Positions 9,285-26,333 of a stretch of 64,000 nt of DNA are shown here, piece by piece; the first letter of the stretch is position 1, and each line of letters starts with the position of its first letter. The notes beneath the pieces are model-generated. The model was not told where the DNA came from. It saw nothing but the letters and a program-made list of their open reading frames with translations, and searched no databases. Source of the stretch: Rhodococcus qingshengii (lineage in GTDB: Bacteria > Actinomycetota > Actinomycetes > Mycobacteriales > Mycobacteriaceae); NCBI RefSeq assembly GCF_021025955.1, contig NZ_JAJNCL010000002.1, positions 1-64,000 of the forward strand, written 5' to 3'. Made by a program: the position numbers and the translations under genes.

Positions 9285-10484
9285 TCAGAGTCCCAGATCG
9301 CGCTTCGCGGCGACCTTCGACGACAGACCGTGGATCTCGACGAAGCCCTTCGATGCGGACTGGTCGAAGCTGTCGCCCTCGTCGTACGTCGCGAGGTTGA
9401 AGTCGTAGAGCGACTCCGGGCTGCGACGACCGTTGACGGTGATGGCTCCACCGTGCAGGAAGAGACGGATGTCGCCGGTGACGCGTTCCTGCGTCTTGTT
9501 GACGAACGTGTCCAGTGCGTCCTTGAGGGGCGAGAACCAGAGGCCGTCGTAGACCAGCTCGGACCAACGCTGCTCCATCTGACGCTTGTAGCGACCGAGT
9601 TCGCGTTCGAGGGTGACGTGCTCGAGTTCCTGGTGTGCGGTGATGAGAACCATCGCGCCGGGAGCTTCGTAGATCTCACGGCTCTTGATGCCCACGAGAC
9701 GGTCCTCGACGACGTCGAGGCGGCCGACGCCCTGAGCGCCTGCGCGCTTGTTCAGTTCCTGGATCGCTTCGAGCACGGAGACGGGGCGGCCGTCAATGGC
9801 AACCGGGCGGCCCTTGTCGAAGCTGATGATGAGCTCGTCGGGTGCGTTCCAGTTGACCGTCGGGTCCTGGGTGTAGTCGTAGACGTCCTTCGTCGGCGCG
9901 TTCCACAGATCCTCGAGGAACCCGGTCTCGACGGCGCGGCCCCAGACGTTCTGGTCGATCGAGAACGGCGACTTCTTGGAGACGTTGATCGGGATGTTGT
10001 TCTCTTCGGCGAAGGCGATGGCCTTCTCGCGGGTCCAGGCGTAGTCGCGGACCGGTGCGATGACCTGCAGGTCGGGGGCGAGGGCGCCGAATCCGACCTC
10101 GAAGCGAACCTGGTCGTTGCCCTTACCGGTGCAACCGTGCGAGACGATGGTGCCGCCGTGCGAGCGTGCAGCTTCGACGATGTGCTTGACGATCAGCGGA
10201 CGGCTGATGGCCGAGACCAGCGGGTAACGGTCCATGTACAGGGCATTGGCCGCGATGGTCGGCAGGCAGTATTCGTCCGCGAACTCGTCGCGGGCGTCGA
10301 CGACAACGGATTCGACTGCGCCGCAGTCGATCGCGCGCTGACGCACGACCTCCATGTCCTCGCCACCCTGCCCCAGATCGATGGCGACGGCGACAACTTC
10401 AGCGCCCGTCTCCTTACCGATCCAACTGATGGCAACAGAAGTGTCCAGCCCGCCCGAGTAGGCGAGTACGACGCGATCGGCCAT
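9285..10484 (-). CDS. argG: Argininosuccinate synthase
   Basis: ATP-dependent condensation of citrulline and aspartate; 399 residues. The N-terminal PP-loop [15 protein letters not shown] is diagnostic, followed by [14 protein letters not shown] and [16 protein letters not shown]. The ATG at 10484 ([12 protein letters not shown]) is preceded by AAGGAG about 10 bp upstream; an upstream in-frame start at 10520 lacks support. A 47-bp gap separates it from argR, the largest gap within the operon, leaving room for an internal signal though none is evident. Confidence 0.96.
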   Translation of the reverse strand: MADRVVLAYSGGLDTSVAISWIGKETGAEVVAVAIDLGQGGEDMEVVRQRAIDCGAVESVVVDARDEFADEYCLPTIAANALYMDRYPLVSAISRPLIVKHIVEAARSHGGTIVSHGCTGKGNDQVRFEVGFGALAPDLQVIAPVRDYAWTREKAIAFAEENNIPINVSKKSPFSIDQNVWGRAVETGFLEDLWNAPTKDVYDYTQDPTVNWNAPDELIISFDKGRPVAIDGRPVSVLEAIQELNKRAGAQGVGRLDVVEDRLVGIKSREIYEAPGAMVLITAHQELEHVTLERELGRYKRQMEQRWSELVYDGLWFSPLKDALDTFVNKTQERVTGDIRLFLHGGAITVNGRRSPESLYDFNLATYDEGDSFDQSASKGFVEIHGLSSKVAAKRDLGL

Positions 10485-10531
10485 GGTTTTTGTGCTCCTT
10501 CGGTTGAAAATCTCTATCAAAGAATAAAGGG

Positions 10532-13150
<2,619 letters not shown>

Positions 13151-13154
<4 letters not shown>

Positions 13155-14070
13155 GAGGTAGCTCCCTGCTGGGGACCGGCGACCGAGGAACCCGGCACGA
13201 CCATCGTGCCAATTCCTTCGCCGGTGAAGAGTTCGAGTAGGACTGAATGTTCGAGCCGACCGTCGATCACGTGCGCCGACGGCACACCTCCGCGCACCGC
13301 GCGAAGGCAGGCCTCCATCTTGGGCACCATGCCGGCATCGAGACTCGGCAACAACTGAGCCAGGGCGTCGGTGTCGATTTCGGTGGCCAGCGAGGATCGG
13401 TCCGGCCAATCGGTGTACAGACCTTCGACATCGGTGAGGACAACGAGCTTCTCCGCACCGATCGCCTCGGCCAGTGCCGCAGCAGCGGTATCGGCATTGA
13501 TGTTGTGAACGACACCGTCGGCGTCGGGCGCGATGGTCGAGACCACCGGAATACGTCCTGCCGCAATGAGATCGAGTACCGCATCCGGATTCACCGTGGT
13601 GACGTCACCGACCAGACCGATGTCCGTCTGTTCGCCCTCCACCGCGACGGTACGTCGCGTGGCGGTGAACAGGTGCGCATCTTCGCCGGAGATCCCGACC
13701 GCGTAGGGACCGTGCGCGTTGATCAGGCCGACGAGTTCACGGCCGACCTGACCGAAAAGCACCATCCGAACGACGTCCATCACCTCGGGCGTCGTCACAC
13801 GGAAGCCACCGCGGAACTCGCCCTTCATACCAAGGCGTGCCAGCATCGCGTTGATCTGCGGGCCACCGCCGTGCACGACGACGGGATGGATGCCGACCGT
13901 CCGGAGGAACGCCATGTCGGCGGCAAATGCCGTCTTGAGTGTCTCGTCGATCATGGCGTTTCCGCCGTACTTGACCACGACCACCTTGTCGCGGAATCGC
14001 TGCAGCCACGGTAGCGCGTCGGCGAGGACATGTGCCTTCTGATGCTCGCTGATCACGGGATACGTCTCGG

Positions 14071-14074
<4 letters not shown>
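13151..14074 (-). CDS. argB: Acetylglutamate kinase
   Basis: Phosphorylates N-acetylglutamate, usually the arginine-feedback step; 307 residues. Amino acid kinase motifs: [10 protein letters not shown] near residue 32, [35 protein letters not shown] and [12 protein letters not shown]. The N-terminal stretch before the fold ([17 protein letters not shown]) matches the helix that supports hexamers in arginine-inhibited kinases, so feedback inhibition is likely (inference). ATG at 14074 overlaps the argJ stop. Confidence 0.96.
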
Positions 14075-16433
<2,359 letters not shown>

Positions 16434-16435
16434 AA

Positions 16436-16963
16436 TTACTTACCCATGGATCGCCGAATCTCCTCGAGCTTGGCTTTTGCGGCCTTCTGGCGCTCGTCCC
16501 ACTGCTCGTCGACGGACTTTCCGGCAGGGCTCTCGTGTGCCAGCTCAGCCGAACCGACAGACGTTCCGAAGCGCCCCTCTATCTTCTCCCGAACACGGTC
16601 GAAAGTGGGGACTCCCCCTTCGGTGTAGTCGGGTTCGGGGATTCTCGGATCTGTCGCAAGGACCACCGGGACATCGATGATCTCGTCGACCTCCACAACC
16701 GTGTCGGGCAGTTCGACTTCTTCGGCGTCGGTGATCGTGTCCGCATCCTCGACACGGTTCGGCTCGAGGCTCGCGGCAGCGGTGTCCACCACGGAGAGAA
16801 GGACCGACAAGCTCGGACGACGCTCGACCACTGCGCGAACGACCGCGAGAAAGTCCTTGTCGTCGAGCGCATCAGCAGCCTCGACTACTTCGTGTACAGA
16901 ATTACGGGGTGCGGAGCCATCATTTTCGGGCCCATCATTTTCGAGCCGATCATTTTGTGACAC
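16436..16963 (-). CDS. Hypothetical acidic protein
   Basis: A 175-residue protein I do not recognise, from a GTG at 16963. It opens with three five-residue repeats (NDRLE, NDGPE, NDGSA) encoded by 15-bp tandem DNA repeats at 16918-16956. A helical region follows (VHEVVEAADALDDKDFLAVVRAV), then a very acidic middle rich in D, E and V, and a basic-acidic C-terminal helix (EQWDERQKAAKAKLEEIRRSMGK). There is no signal peptide or membrane segment. It lies between a decayed SDR gene and argC, ending 38 bp before argC. Confidence 0.6.
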   Translation of the reverse strand: MSQNDRLENDGPENDGSAPRNSVHEVVEAADALDDKDFLAVVRAVVERRPSLSVLLSVVDTAAASLEPNRVEDADTITDAEEVELPDTVVEVDEIIDVPVVLATDPRIPEPDYTEGGVPTFDRVREKIEGRFGTSVGSAELAHESPAGKSVDEQWDERQKAAKAKLEEIRRSMGK

Positions 16964-17028
16964 TGCCAGTCCCTTCTCGAAACGTCGACGGACAACTCCG
17001 ATCCTTCCACGACCGTCTGCCGAAGGGG

Positions 17029-17510
17029 TCAGCGTGAGGCGAGGTAAGCCGCGAACGCATCCTCGCTCGAATACTCGGGGACGTATCCGAACTGTTCCTC
17101 GAGCCGCCGATTGTCGAGGACCGGCCGGTACTGGAGAAATCCGACCCGCTCCGGACCGTGTGCCGTCAAACCCAATGGCCGCCCGACGCGTAGGACGCCC
17201 CGGAGCAGCCAAGCGGGTAGCGTCACCATGCTCTTGCCCATCCGGGAAGCCAACTCGTCGACTGTCAGAGCACCGTCGCCCGCGAGGTTGAAGATGCCCA
17301 CCTGGTTTCCGGTCACAGCCTCGGCAAAGACGCTCGCCACGTGGGCGTGCCAGACGAACACGAAAGGGCTGTCGCTCCCGGCGACCTCGAGCATCTTGCG
17401 GCGATCGAACAACGCGGCGATCTGGTTGTCGACGCTCTCGCCCAAGATCGTGCCGATCCGAAAGACAACTTGCTCGATGCGGCACCACAGGGTGGGAAAC
17501 CGATAGGACA
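17029..17510 (-). pseudogene. Remnant of an NAD-dependent epimerase/dehydratase (extended SDR)
   Basis: The frame encodes only the C-terminal half of an extended SDR: VVFRIGTILGESVDN, VWHAHVASVFAEAVTGNQVGIFNLAGDGALTVDELASRMG, and a tail ending in FGYVPEYSSEDAFAAYLASR. The N-terminal Rossmann fold with GxxGxxG and the YxxxK active site are missing. The homology starts right after the pheT terminator hairpin (17515-17545), so the 5' part appears deleted and no ribosome site or sound start is present. Expression is unlikely. Confidence 0.65.
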
Positions 17511-17514
17511 AACG

Positions 17515-17545
17515 AGCCCACGACCACCAGGGATGGTCGTGGGCT
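17515..17545 (-). terminator. Terminator after pheT
   Basis: A perfect 12-bp inverted repeat, AGCCCACGACCA (17515-17526) and its complement (17534-17545), with a 7-base loop, 18 bp beyond the pheT stop. No strong T-tract follows. Confidence 0.75.
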
Positions 17546-17563
17546 CTGTGATCAGCTGGGAAA

Positions 17564-20050
17564 TCAGCCCCGCATCTGCGCACCGACAGCCTTGGAAGCT
17601 GCCTCCACTGCCGCATCACGAGCGGCACTGGCCTCGTCCTCGGTCAGCGTGCGGTCGACGCCGCGGAAGCGCAACGCGAACGCGAGCGACTTGCGCCCTT
17701 CACCGACCTGCTCACCTTCGAAGACGTCGAACAGACGAATGTCTTCGAGAAGCTCGCCACCGCCGGAACGCAGAGCTTCCTGCACCCTGGCCGCCGGAAT
17801 GTCGCGATCGACAACAACCGCCACATCCTGGAGCACTGCGGGGAACGGCGAAATGCGCGGCGCTGGCAGGTTCTCGACCAACGGCAAAGCGTCGAGGTCG
17901 ATTTCCAATGCGCAGGTACGCGGAGGCAGGCCGGCACGCTCGAGAACAGCCGGGTGCAATTCGCCGGCATGACCGACAACATTGCCGTCGACCAGTACCT
18001 CGGCGCAGCGGCCCGGATGCCACGGCAGGTACTGCGCCGCACGCAGTTCCACCTCGACGCCTGCTGCAGCCGCGATGACCCGCACTGCCGCAAACGTGTC
18101 CGAAGCCTCGGCCTGACGACCCGGACCCCAGGGGCCGCTCGGCTCCCGCAATCCACTCAGCACAGCAGAGATGTGAACGGGCTGCGCCGGCAACGACGCG
18201 ATCAGGTTCGCGATCTGTTCGTCCGTCGGACGGCGATCGACCGGCAATGCGTCCACGGGCTTGGTGTCGGGACCCGGCAGGACAACCTGCGCGATTCCGT
18301 ACAGCGACAGATCACGCTGGCCGCGAGAAGCGTTGCGAGCCAAGATCTCCAGCAGACCCGGAAGCAGAGTTGTCGCCAACTCCGGACGATCGGCTTCGAG
18401 CGGGTTGAGAACCTTGCTGGTGTTGCGGCGCGGATCGTCCGCGTCGAGGCCCCAGACGTCGAAGACGTTGGTGGGCAGGAACACCGGAGGAAGGACCTCG
18501 ACGTAGCCGGCGTGAGCGACGGCCCTCGAGACCGTGCGCTTGCGCCGCTGCGACGCAGTCAAACCGCGTCCGGCCGGGGCGGCGGGAAGGACCGACGGGA
18601 TCTGCTCGAGACCTTCGAGACGAAGTACTTCCTCGACGAGGTCTGCAGGCTGCACCAGGTCCGGACGCCACGACGGCGGCGTCGCGACCAACTGGCCGTG
18701 TCCCTCTTCGCTGACGCCGACCTCTACGTTGCAGCCAACCTGGGTGAGGCGGCGAGCAGCGGTGCCGTTGGGGTACGTGACTCCAGCGACACGGTCGGGC
18801 AGGTCGATATCCATACGAATGGCAGCGCGAGGGGCGACGTCACCCACGTCGGTCAGGACCGGCTCGATCCGTCCGCCGGCGATCTCGACCAGCAGAGCGG
18901 CTGCGCGATCGACAGCCGCGAGCGGAATCGCCGGATCGACGACGCGCTCGAAACGCTTGCTTGCCTCGCTCGGCAGCTTATGCCGGCGCGCTGTCTTGAA
19001 GACTGCGAGCGGATCCCAGGTAGCTCCTTCGAGCAGGATGTCCGTCGTTGCCGTTCCCACCTCGGTGGTGGCGCCGCCCATGACGGCCGCCAGAGAGATG
19101 ACCCCGGAATCGTCGGCGATGACAACGTCTTCGGGATCGAGCGTGCGTTCGACGTCGTCGAGCGTCGTCAGCTTCTCCCCCGCCTTGGCGCGGCGGACTA
19201 CCAGGTCGCCTTGCACCGCGGTCGCATCGAACGCGTGCAGAGGCTGACCGAGTTCGAGCATCACGTAATTGGTGACGTCGACAGCCGGCGAGATCGGGCG
19301 AACACCGGAGAGCAGTAGTCGACGCTGCAGCCACCACGGGCTCACCGCCTCGGGATCGATTCCCGTGATCTTTCGCATCACGAAACGCGACGCCTTGGAC
19401 TCCGGTTCGAGATGCACCGGCCAGGCTTCACCCTCGGCCGGATGCGCGGGCACCGAAGCGGGATCGGCGTATTCGAGATCGAAACCGCAGGCGAGTTCTC
19501 GCGTGAGGCCGCGGACCGAGAAGCAGTATCCACGGTCTGGGGTGATGTTCAGTTCGATGATCGTGTCACCGAGGCCGAGCAACTCGTTGCCATCGGCGCC
19601 GGGTTCGGCGGTACCGGGCTCGAGCACCAGGATGCCCGAATGGTCCTTGCCGATACCGAGTTCCGAGACGGAGCAGATCATGCCGTCGGACACCTGGCCG
19701 TACGTCTTGCGAGTGGCGATTTCGAATCCACCGGGCAGCACCGCGCCGGGCAGTGCAACGACGACGAGGTCACCCTCGTTGAAATTGCTCGCGCCGCAGA
19801 CGATGCCGCGAGGCTCGGGTTCCCCGACCTCGACCTGACAGAAGCGGATCGGCTTCTTGAACTCGGTCAGTTCGGTGATGGAGACGACCTTGCCGACGAC
19901 CAAGGGGCCGTCAATCGCCTCGAGTGTGTCGAGTTCCTCGACTTCGAGTCCCACCCGGACGAACCCGGCGTCCAACTCTTCCGGGGTCACCTCCCAGTCC
20001 GGAGTTGCCCGCTGCAGGATCTCGGTCAGCCAGGATTGCGCTACTCGCAC
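17564..20050 (-). CDS. pheT: Phenylalanyl-tRNA synthetase beta subunit
   Basis: Large subunit of the heterotetrameric enzyme; 828 residues. The N-terminal tRNA-binding (EMAP-like) domain is at about 40-160, then B3/B4 editing domains (the B3/4 block around [19 protein letters not shown]), the B5 domain, the catalytic-like core and the C-terminal ferredoxin-fold anticodon-binding domain ([29 protein letters not shown]). It starts at an ATG at 20050, 75 bp after the pheS stop, and is followed by a hairpin terminator. The 75-bp gap shows no obvious second promoter. Confidence 0.96.
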   Translation of the reverse strand: MRVAQSWLTEILQRATPDWEVTPEELDAGFVRVGLEVEELDTLEAIDGPLVVGKVVSITELTEFKKPIRFCQVEVGEPEPRGIVCGASNFNEGDLVVVALPGAVLPGGFEIATRKTYGQVSDGMICSVSELGIGKDHSGILVLEPGTAEPGADGNELLGLGDTIIELNITPDRGYCFSVRGLTRELACGFDLEYADPASVPAHPAEGEAWPVHLEPESKASRFVMRKITGIDPEAVSPWWLQRRLLLSGVRPISPAVDVTNYVMLELGQPLHAFDATAVQGDLVVRRAKAGEKLTTLDDVERTLDPEDVVIADDSGVISLAAVMGGATTEVGTATTDILLEGATWDPLAVFKTARRHKLPSEASKRFERVVDPAIPLAAVDRAAALLVEIAGGRIEPVLTDVGDVAPRAAIRMDIDLPDRVAGVTYPNGTAARRLTQVGCNVEVGVSEEGHGQLVATPPSWRPDLVQPADLVEEVLRLEGLEQIPSVLPAAPAGRGLTASQRRKRTVSRAVAHAGYVEVLPPVFLPTNVFDVWGLDADDPRRNTSKVLNPLEADRPELATTLLPGLLEILARNASRGQRDLSLYGIAQVVLPGPDTKPVDALPVDRRPTDEQIANLIASLPAQPVHISAVLSGLREPSGPWGPGRQAEASDTFAAVRVIAAAAGVEVELRAAQYLPWHPGRCAEVLVDGNVVGHAGELHPAVLERAGLPPRTCALEIDLDALPLVENLPAPRISPFPAVLQDVAVVVDRDIPAARVQEALRSGGGELLEDIRLFDVFEGEQVGEGRKSLAFALRFRGVDRTLTEDEASAARDAAVEAASKAVGAQMRG

Positions 20051-20125
20051 GTCTGCTCAGCTCTCTCGTTTGTCGATAAGTCTTGTGAAGGTTCCGCGAA
20101 CCGGGGATTTCGAGTACCGGGCAGA

Positions 20126-22181
<2,056 letters not shown>

Positions 22182-22204
22182 GGGCCGTTGCTGTGATGCG
22201 TGAA

Positions 22205-22594
22205 TCAGGCTGCTTCTCCGGCGGGAGCGTTCACGTCAGCCGGCAAAGCGGCCTTCGCGAGCGCGACCAGACCGGCAAATGCCTCGGCGTCGGAGACGGC
22301 GAGCTCGGCCAGGATCTTGCGGTCGACCTCGACCTCGGCCAGACGCAGGCCCTGGATGAGGCGGTTGTACGTGATGTCGTTGGCGCGAGCTGCAGCGTTG
22401 ATACGCGTGATCCACAGCTTGCGGAACTCACCCTTGCGTGCACGACGGTCGCGGTATGCGTAGACCAGCGAGTGGAGCTGCTGCTCCTTGGCCTTGGTGT
22501 ACAGACGCGAACGCTGTCCACGGTAGCCGCTGGATGCAGCAAGAATTGAACGACGCTTCTTCTGGGCGTTGACCGCCCTCTTTACGCGTGCCAC
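22205..22594 (-). CDS. rplT: 50S ribosomal protein L20
   Basis: Early-assembly 23S rRNA-binding protein; 129 residues. The basic N-terminal tail [18 protein letters not shown] and blocks [21 protein letters not shown] and [20 protein letters not shown] are diagnostic. It has an extra acidic/alanine-rich C-terminal tail, as other actinobacteria do. Third gene of the infC-rpmI-rplT operon. L20 represses this operon in some bacteria; whether it does here is unknown. Confidence 0.97.
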   Translation of the reverse strand: MARVKRAVNAQKKRRSILAASSGYRGQRSRLYTKAKEQQLHSLVYAYRDRRARKGEFRKLWITRINAAARANDITYNRLIQGLRLAEVEVDRKILAELAVSDAEAFAGLVALAKAALPADVNAPAGEAA

Positions 22595-22660
22595 GTGAAA
22601 ATCCTGTCAATCTTGGGGCTGTGAAACTCAGACGCCCCGGGTGGTCAGTAAGGGGGCGAC

Positions 22661-22855
22661 TCAGATGCCGAGCATGCGCTTGATGCGCGGAGCGTCGTCA
22701 GGGCTGACAACGGCGACACCGTCGAGGCGACGGGTAACCCGGCTCGACTTGTGCTCGAGAAGGTGGCGACGGCCGGCCTTCTGGCGCATGAGCTTGCCGG
22801 TGCCGGACACCTTGAATCGCTTCGAGGCGCCGCTGTGGCTCTTCATCTTGGGCAT
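22661..22855 (-). CDS. rpmI: 50S ribosomal protein L35
   Basis: A 64-residue basic protein, [20 protein letters not shown] at the start and [16 protein letters not shown] in the middle, typical of bL35. The ATG at 22855 lies 43 bp after infC and the stop 66 bp before rplT, so it is the second gene of the operon. The frame stays open far upstream through infC out of frame, which is coincidental. Confidence 0.97.
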   Translation of the reverse strand: MPKMKSHSGASKRFKVSGTGKLMRQKAGRRHLLEHKSSRVTRRLDGVAVVSPDDAPRIKRMLGI

Positions 22856-22898
22856 GGAGTCCTCAGTTCTTGTTACGTGGTGGATCGTGGGAAATCGA

Positions 22899-23582
<684 letters not shown>

Positions 23583-23602
23583 GGGGCCTCCTAGGTTGAA
23601 CG

Positions 23603-23623
23603 GTGCGGTCTTCGTGACCGCAC
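23603..23623 (-). promoter_or_regulatory. Hairpin just upstream of the infC ribosome site
   Basis: A perfect 8-bp stem, GTGCGGTC and GACCGCAC, with a 5-base loop, ending about 10 bp before the AGGAGG that serves the ATC start. It follows the leader terminator at 23644-23686 and may alternate with it or affect initiation (inference). Confidence 0.5.
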
Positions 23624-23643
23624 GCAGCCCGTACCGCCCGTAC

Positions 23644-23686
23644 CCCAACAAAAAGCCCCGCTCCGATGATTTCTCATCTGCGGGGC
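23644..23686 (-). terminator. Attenuator-like terminator in the infC leader
   Basis: On the minus strand GCCCCGC (23680-23686) pairs with GCGGGGC (23655-23661), with an inner GATGA/TCATC stem, followed by TTTTTGTT. This is the most canonical intrinsic terminator in the window and lies about 60-100 bp upstream of infC within its leader. It implies attenuation of infC-rpmI-rplT. Further upstream (about 23735-23790) the leader can form CCTCA/TGAGG and CGAAG/CTTCG stems. The 400 bp between infC and the DUF1844 gene hold this leader and no convincing gene. Confidence 0.75.
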
Positions 23687-23985
23687 CCGATGTCGACCGA
23701 TCACACAAGATCCAGCTCACGCCGAATATCGTCTCCTCAACTGGGTGAGGAACCTGACGAAGCATTTAGACTTCGATAGTCAGGTGACCGGAACCGCTGA
23801 ACTGCAGTTTTACCTGCCGCGCAGAGGTGGGAGTCGGGCTCCACTTGCTGCCCCCGAACAAGTCGGAGGCGGTCGTTGCAACAAGAGTAGCAGGTCGCCA
23901 CAGATGAAAGAAATCGGTGCAGGTCCCCCACAGCGGGGAGAGGCCCGATTCAACACCATCACGGCCTGATGGAATCCTTGCATCC

Positions 23986-24354
23986 ATGAGTGAAAACTTC
24001 GAGGCAGATCAGAACACCGACGGCACGAATCCCGACGTCCGCGAACTCTCCGAAGTCCCCGCGGTCGAGGTCATCAGCCGCGCCGCAGTGATGCTGATGA
24101 GCTCGGCGGCCGAAAAACTCGGCCTCTCGGACGCCGACCCGTCTTCCAGCCCCTACCTCGACCTCGACGAAGCGCGTCGAGTCATCACCGCGCTTGCCGG
24201 ACTGGTGACTGCGTCGGTCGAGTACCTCGGCCCCCACGCCGGCCCCATCCGCGAAGGCCTCCAAGCCTTGCAGCGCGCATTCCGCGAGGCCTCCTCGCAC
24301 CCGGACGAGCCGGGAAAGGGACCGGGCGAGAAGTTCACCGGCCCGGTCTACTGA
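23986..24354 (+). CDS. DUF1844 domain-containing protein
   Basis: A 122-residue cytosolic protein. The core VISRAAVMLMSSAAEKLGL, then YLDLDEARRVITALAGLVTASVEYLG, is the DUF1844 helical domain, here with a glycine/proline-rich tail. ATG at 23986 (MSENFEADQN) is chosen because upstream in-frame codons run into the infC leader region. It is followed 1 bp later by the DUF1801 gene, so the two are co-transcribed. It lies next to infC in mycobacteria as well. Function unknown. Confidence 0.85.
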   Translation: MSENFEADQNTDGTNPDVRELSEVPAVEVISRAAVMLMSSAAEKLGLSDADPSSSPYLDLDEARRVITALAGLVTASVEYLGPHAGPIREGLQALQRAFREASSHPDEPGKGPGEKFTGPVY

Positions 24355-24355
24355 G

Positions 24356-24772
24356 TTGGCAACCGCCAACAAGACTCAACCGACGCCCGAGGACGTCGAC
24401 GCGTTCATTTCCCGCGTCGACGATCGTAAGCGCGCCGACAGTGCGGAGTTGATCTCCTTGCTGTCGGCCGCCACGGGCGAGCCTGCTGTCATGTGGGGCT
24501 CGAGCATCATCGGATTCGGGGCACGGCACTACCGGTACGCGAGTGGCCACGAGGGAGACACTCCGCTGATCGGATTCTCCCCCAGGGCCACCGCACTCAC
24601 GTTGTACTTGTCTCTGGACCTCGACGACTACACGGACACACTCGCGCGCCTCGGCAAGCACAAGATCGGAAAAGGCTGCCTGTACGTCAAACGGCTGAGC
24701 GACGTCGACCAGGCCGTCTTGACCGAGCTGATCACGGATTCCGTTGCCGCAGCCCGCAACATGATCGACTGA
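24356..24772 (+). CDS. DUF1801 domain-containing protein
   Basis: A 138-residue protein with the DUF1801 (YdhG-like) pattern: KTQPTPEDVDAFISRVDD, then MWGSSIIGFGARHYRYASG, TPLIGFSPRATALTLYL and KIGKGCLYVKRLSDVD. It starts at a TTG at 24356, 1 bp after the upstream stop, so translation is probably coupled. It converges on the WYL regulator with a 5-bp gap and no terminator. Function not established. Confidence 0.85.
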   Translation: MATANKTQPTPEDVDAFISRVDDRKRADSAELISLLSAATGEPAVMWGSSIIGFGARHYRYASGHEGDTPLIGFSPRATALTLYLSLDLDDYTDTLARLGKHKIGKGCLYVKRLSDVDQAVLTELITDSVAAARNMID

Positions 24773-24777
24773 GTCAC

Positions 24778-25482
24778 TCACCTTCGGGGCGCAACAGGCC
24801 GAGCGTCTTCGGGCGGTTGGCCGAAGACGCTCGAATCCCGTGGTGTGAAGTGATTGTTCGTCAGCGTGGCCCGACGCATTCGATCGAGTCGAAACCACCG
24901 CACGGCGTCGCGCTGGCGACACCAGCCGATGAGAAACCACAGTCCACGGTCCTGCGCCAGAATGTGCGGCTCAACTGCCCGCACCGTCTCCGAACCGTCC
25001 CCATCCACATAGTGCAACGACACGACGCGACTCTGTTCGAGACCCTGCTCGACGGCCTGCCGGTTCGCGCGCGAATCCGTCAGAACCCCAGCGTCTCCGC
25101 GAATCCACAGGCGGCCACCGAGTTCGGCAACCTTACGACGGCTCTCCTCGTCCATCACGTCGAGCAGTTTTGCCAGCGCCGCACGTCCATCCGGCGCAAA
25201 CGGAGCATCGCCCATCGCCGTCAACGCCAACGCGATTGACACTGCTTGCGGGACAGTGAAATTCACCGGCGGTAGCGTGGCGCGACCTACGAGTCGGTAT
25301 CCACCCCCAGGACCTGAGCGCGCCTCGATCGCCGCACCCGACATCATCAGCGTCTCGATATCGCGTTTGATCGTTCGGGTGGTGACACCGAATTCCTCGG
25401 ACAATCGGGAACACGTAGTCCCTCGATCGCCCTGTCGCCGAAGTTCCTCGACTAGAGCATGCAATCTCGCAGCTCGATTCAC
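24778..25482 (-). CDS. WYL-domain transcriptional regulator (HTH_11 type)
   Basis: About 234 residues from the GTG at 25482 (NRAARLHALVEELRRQG); GTG at 25488 and TTG at 25512 are alternatives. The N-terminal winged helix has TTCSRLSEEFGVTTRTIKRDIETLMMSG. A linker GPGGGYRLVGRATLPPVNF leads to the WYL domain (VVSLHYVDGDGSETVRAVEPHILAQDRGLWFLIGWCRQRDAVRWFRLDRM). It faces an alpha/beta hydrolase gene across an 86-bp gap with phased GTGACA elements, and probably controls that gene and itself. Confidence 0.88.
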   Translation of the reverse strand: MNRAARLHALVEELRRQGDRGTTCSRLSEEFGVTTRTIKRDIETLMMSGAAIEARSGPGGGYRLVGRATLPPVNFTVPQAVSIALALTAMGDAPFAPDGRAALAKLLDVMDEESRRKVAELGGRLWIRGDAGVLTDSRANRQAVEQGLEQSRVVSLHYVDGDGSETVRAVEPHILAQDRGLWFLIGWCRQRDAVRWFRLDRMRRATLTNNHFTPRDSSVFGQPPEDARPVAPRR

Positions 25483-25514
25483 ACCCACGAGTATCTCAGA
25501 TTTCGATACCAAAC

Positions 25515-25546
25515 GGTGACATAATTAGTGACAGTCTGTTGTCACC
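25515..25546. promoter_or_regulatory. Probable operator between WYL regulator and hydrolase
   Basis: GTGACA at 25516-25521, GTGACA at 25528-25533 and inverted TGTCAC at 25540-25545 are spaced 12 bp apart. The outer pair forms a dyad GGTGACA/TGTCACC. A possible -10 for the hydrolase (TAATTA) lies between the first two elements. Such an arrangement fits a regulator of the divergent pair. Inferred. Confidence 0.5.
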
Positions 25547-25568
25547 ATCCCGGCTGCACAGTGAGTAC

Positions 25569-26276
25569 ATGAAAACTCACATCGTTCTTGTTCCCGGATT
25601 CTGGCTCGGTTCATGGGCTTGGGATGCAGTCCTCCCGCACCTCGAGCGTTCCGACACCCGCGTGACCAGCCTGACGCTGCCCGGACTCGACGCCGTCGAT
25701 GCAGATCGATCAGCGGTCACCTTCGACGCCCACGTCCACGCAGTCATCGACGCTGTAACGGATTCCGACGAACGCACGGTCCTGGTCGTTCACAGCGGCG
25801 CCGGCCCGGTGGGGTACACGGTCACCGATCGCATCCCGGATCGCGTCGCTCGGATCGTCTACGTCGACTCGGGCCCGATGCCCGACGGCGCGGCGCTTCG
25901 ACCGGATTTAGCCGCAGATGTCGTCGAGATACCTCTGCCGACGTGGGCAGAACTCGAAGCAGACGGCAGCAGCCTCGAAGGACTCGACGAGAAAGCTCTC
26001 GAGGCGTTTCGCGCCAACGCCGTCCCCGAACCGGCTGGACCGGCGCGTGAGCCGATTGTCCTGACGAACGAGAAGCGCTACCAGGTGCCGACAACCGTTG
26101 TTTGCAGCACGTTCCCGTCCGCGGTGATCGCCCAGATGGCCGACGGGGGCCACCCGATGGCAGCGGAACTGGCGAAACTCCCAGTGACGTATGTCGACCT
26201 CCCGACCGGCCATTGGCCGATGTGGTCGCGCCCCGAAGACGTTGCCCAAGTGATCCTCGAAGCCACCGCTTCCTAA
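25569..26276 (+). CDS. Alpha/beta hydrolase
   Basis: A 235-residue serine hydrolase. Start MKTHIVLVPGFWLGSWAWDAVLPHLE contains the oxyanion-hole HG-like segment; the nucleophile elbow is VVHSGAGPV (Ser in HSGAG); the catalytic histidine is in LPTGHWPMWSRPEDVA. The form resembles esterases and salicylate-esterase-like enzymes. No signal peptide. Divergent from a WYL regulator and convergent with uvrA across a long shared hairpin. Substrate unknown. Confidence 0.88.
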   Translation: MKTHIVLVPGFWLGSWAWDAVLPHLERSDTRVTSLTLPGLDAVDADRSAVTFDAHVHAVIDAVTDSDERTVLVVHSGAGPVGYTVTDRIPDRVARIVYVDSGPMPDGAALRPDLAADVVEIPLPTWAELEADGSSLEGLDEKALEAFRANAVPEPAGPAREPIVLTNEKRYQVPTTVVCSTFPSAVIAQMADGGHPMAAELAKLPVTYVDLPTGHWPMWSRPEDVAQVILEATAS

Positions 26277-26285
26277 CCGACAGTG

Positions 26286-26322
26286 CAGTGATGCCGGGTC
26301 GGATTCCGACCCGGCATCACTG
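26286..26322. terminator. Bidirectional terminator between hydrolase and uvrA
   Basis: A perfect 17-bp inverted repeat, CAGTGATGCCGGGTCGG (26286-26302) and its complement (26306-26322), with a three-base loop. It lies 10 bp past the hydrolase stop and 11 bp past the uvrA stop, so it can end both transcripts. Confidence 0.8.
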
Positions 26323-26333
26323 ACCGACTTCTG

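Noticed and set aside
17954..19318. 454-codon plus-strand frame inside pheT
   Set aside because: Antisense shadow of a strongly supported synthetase gene.
23766..23987. 73-codon minus-strand frame in the infC leader as a leader peptide
   Set aside because: No ribosome site and no biased codon run; the region is better explained as structured leader RNA.
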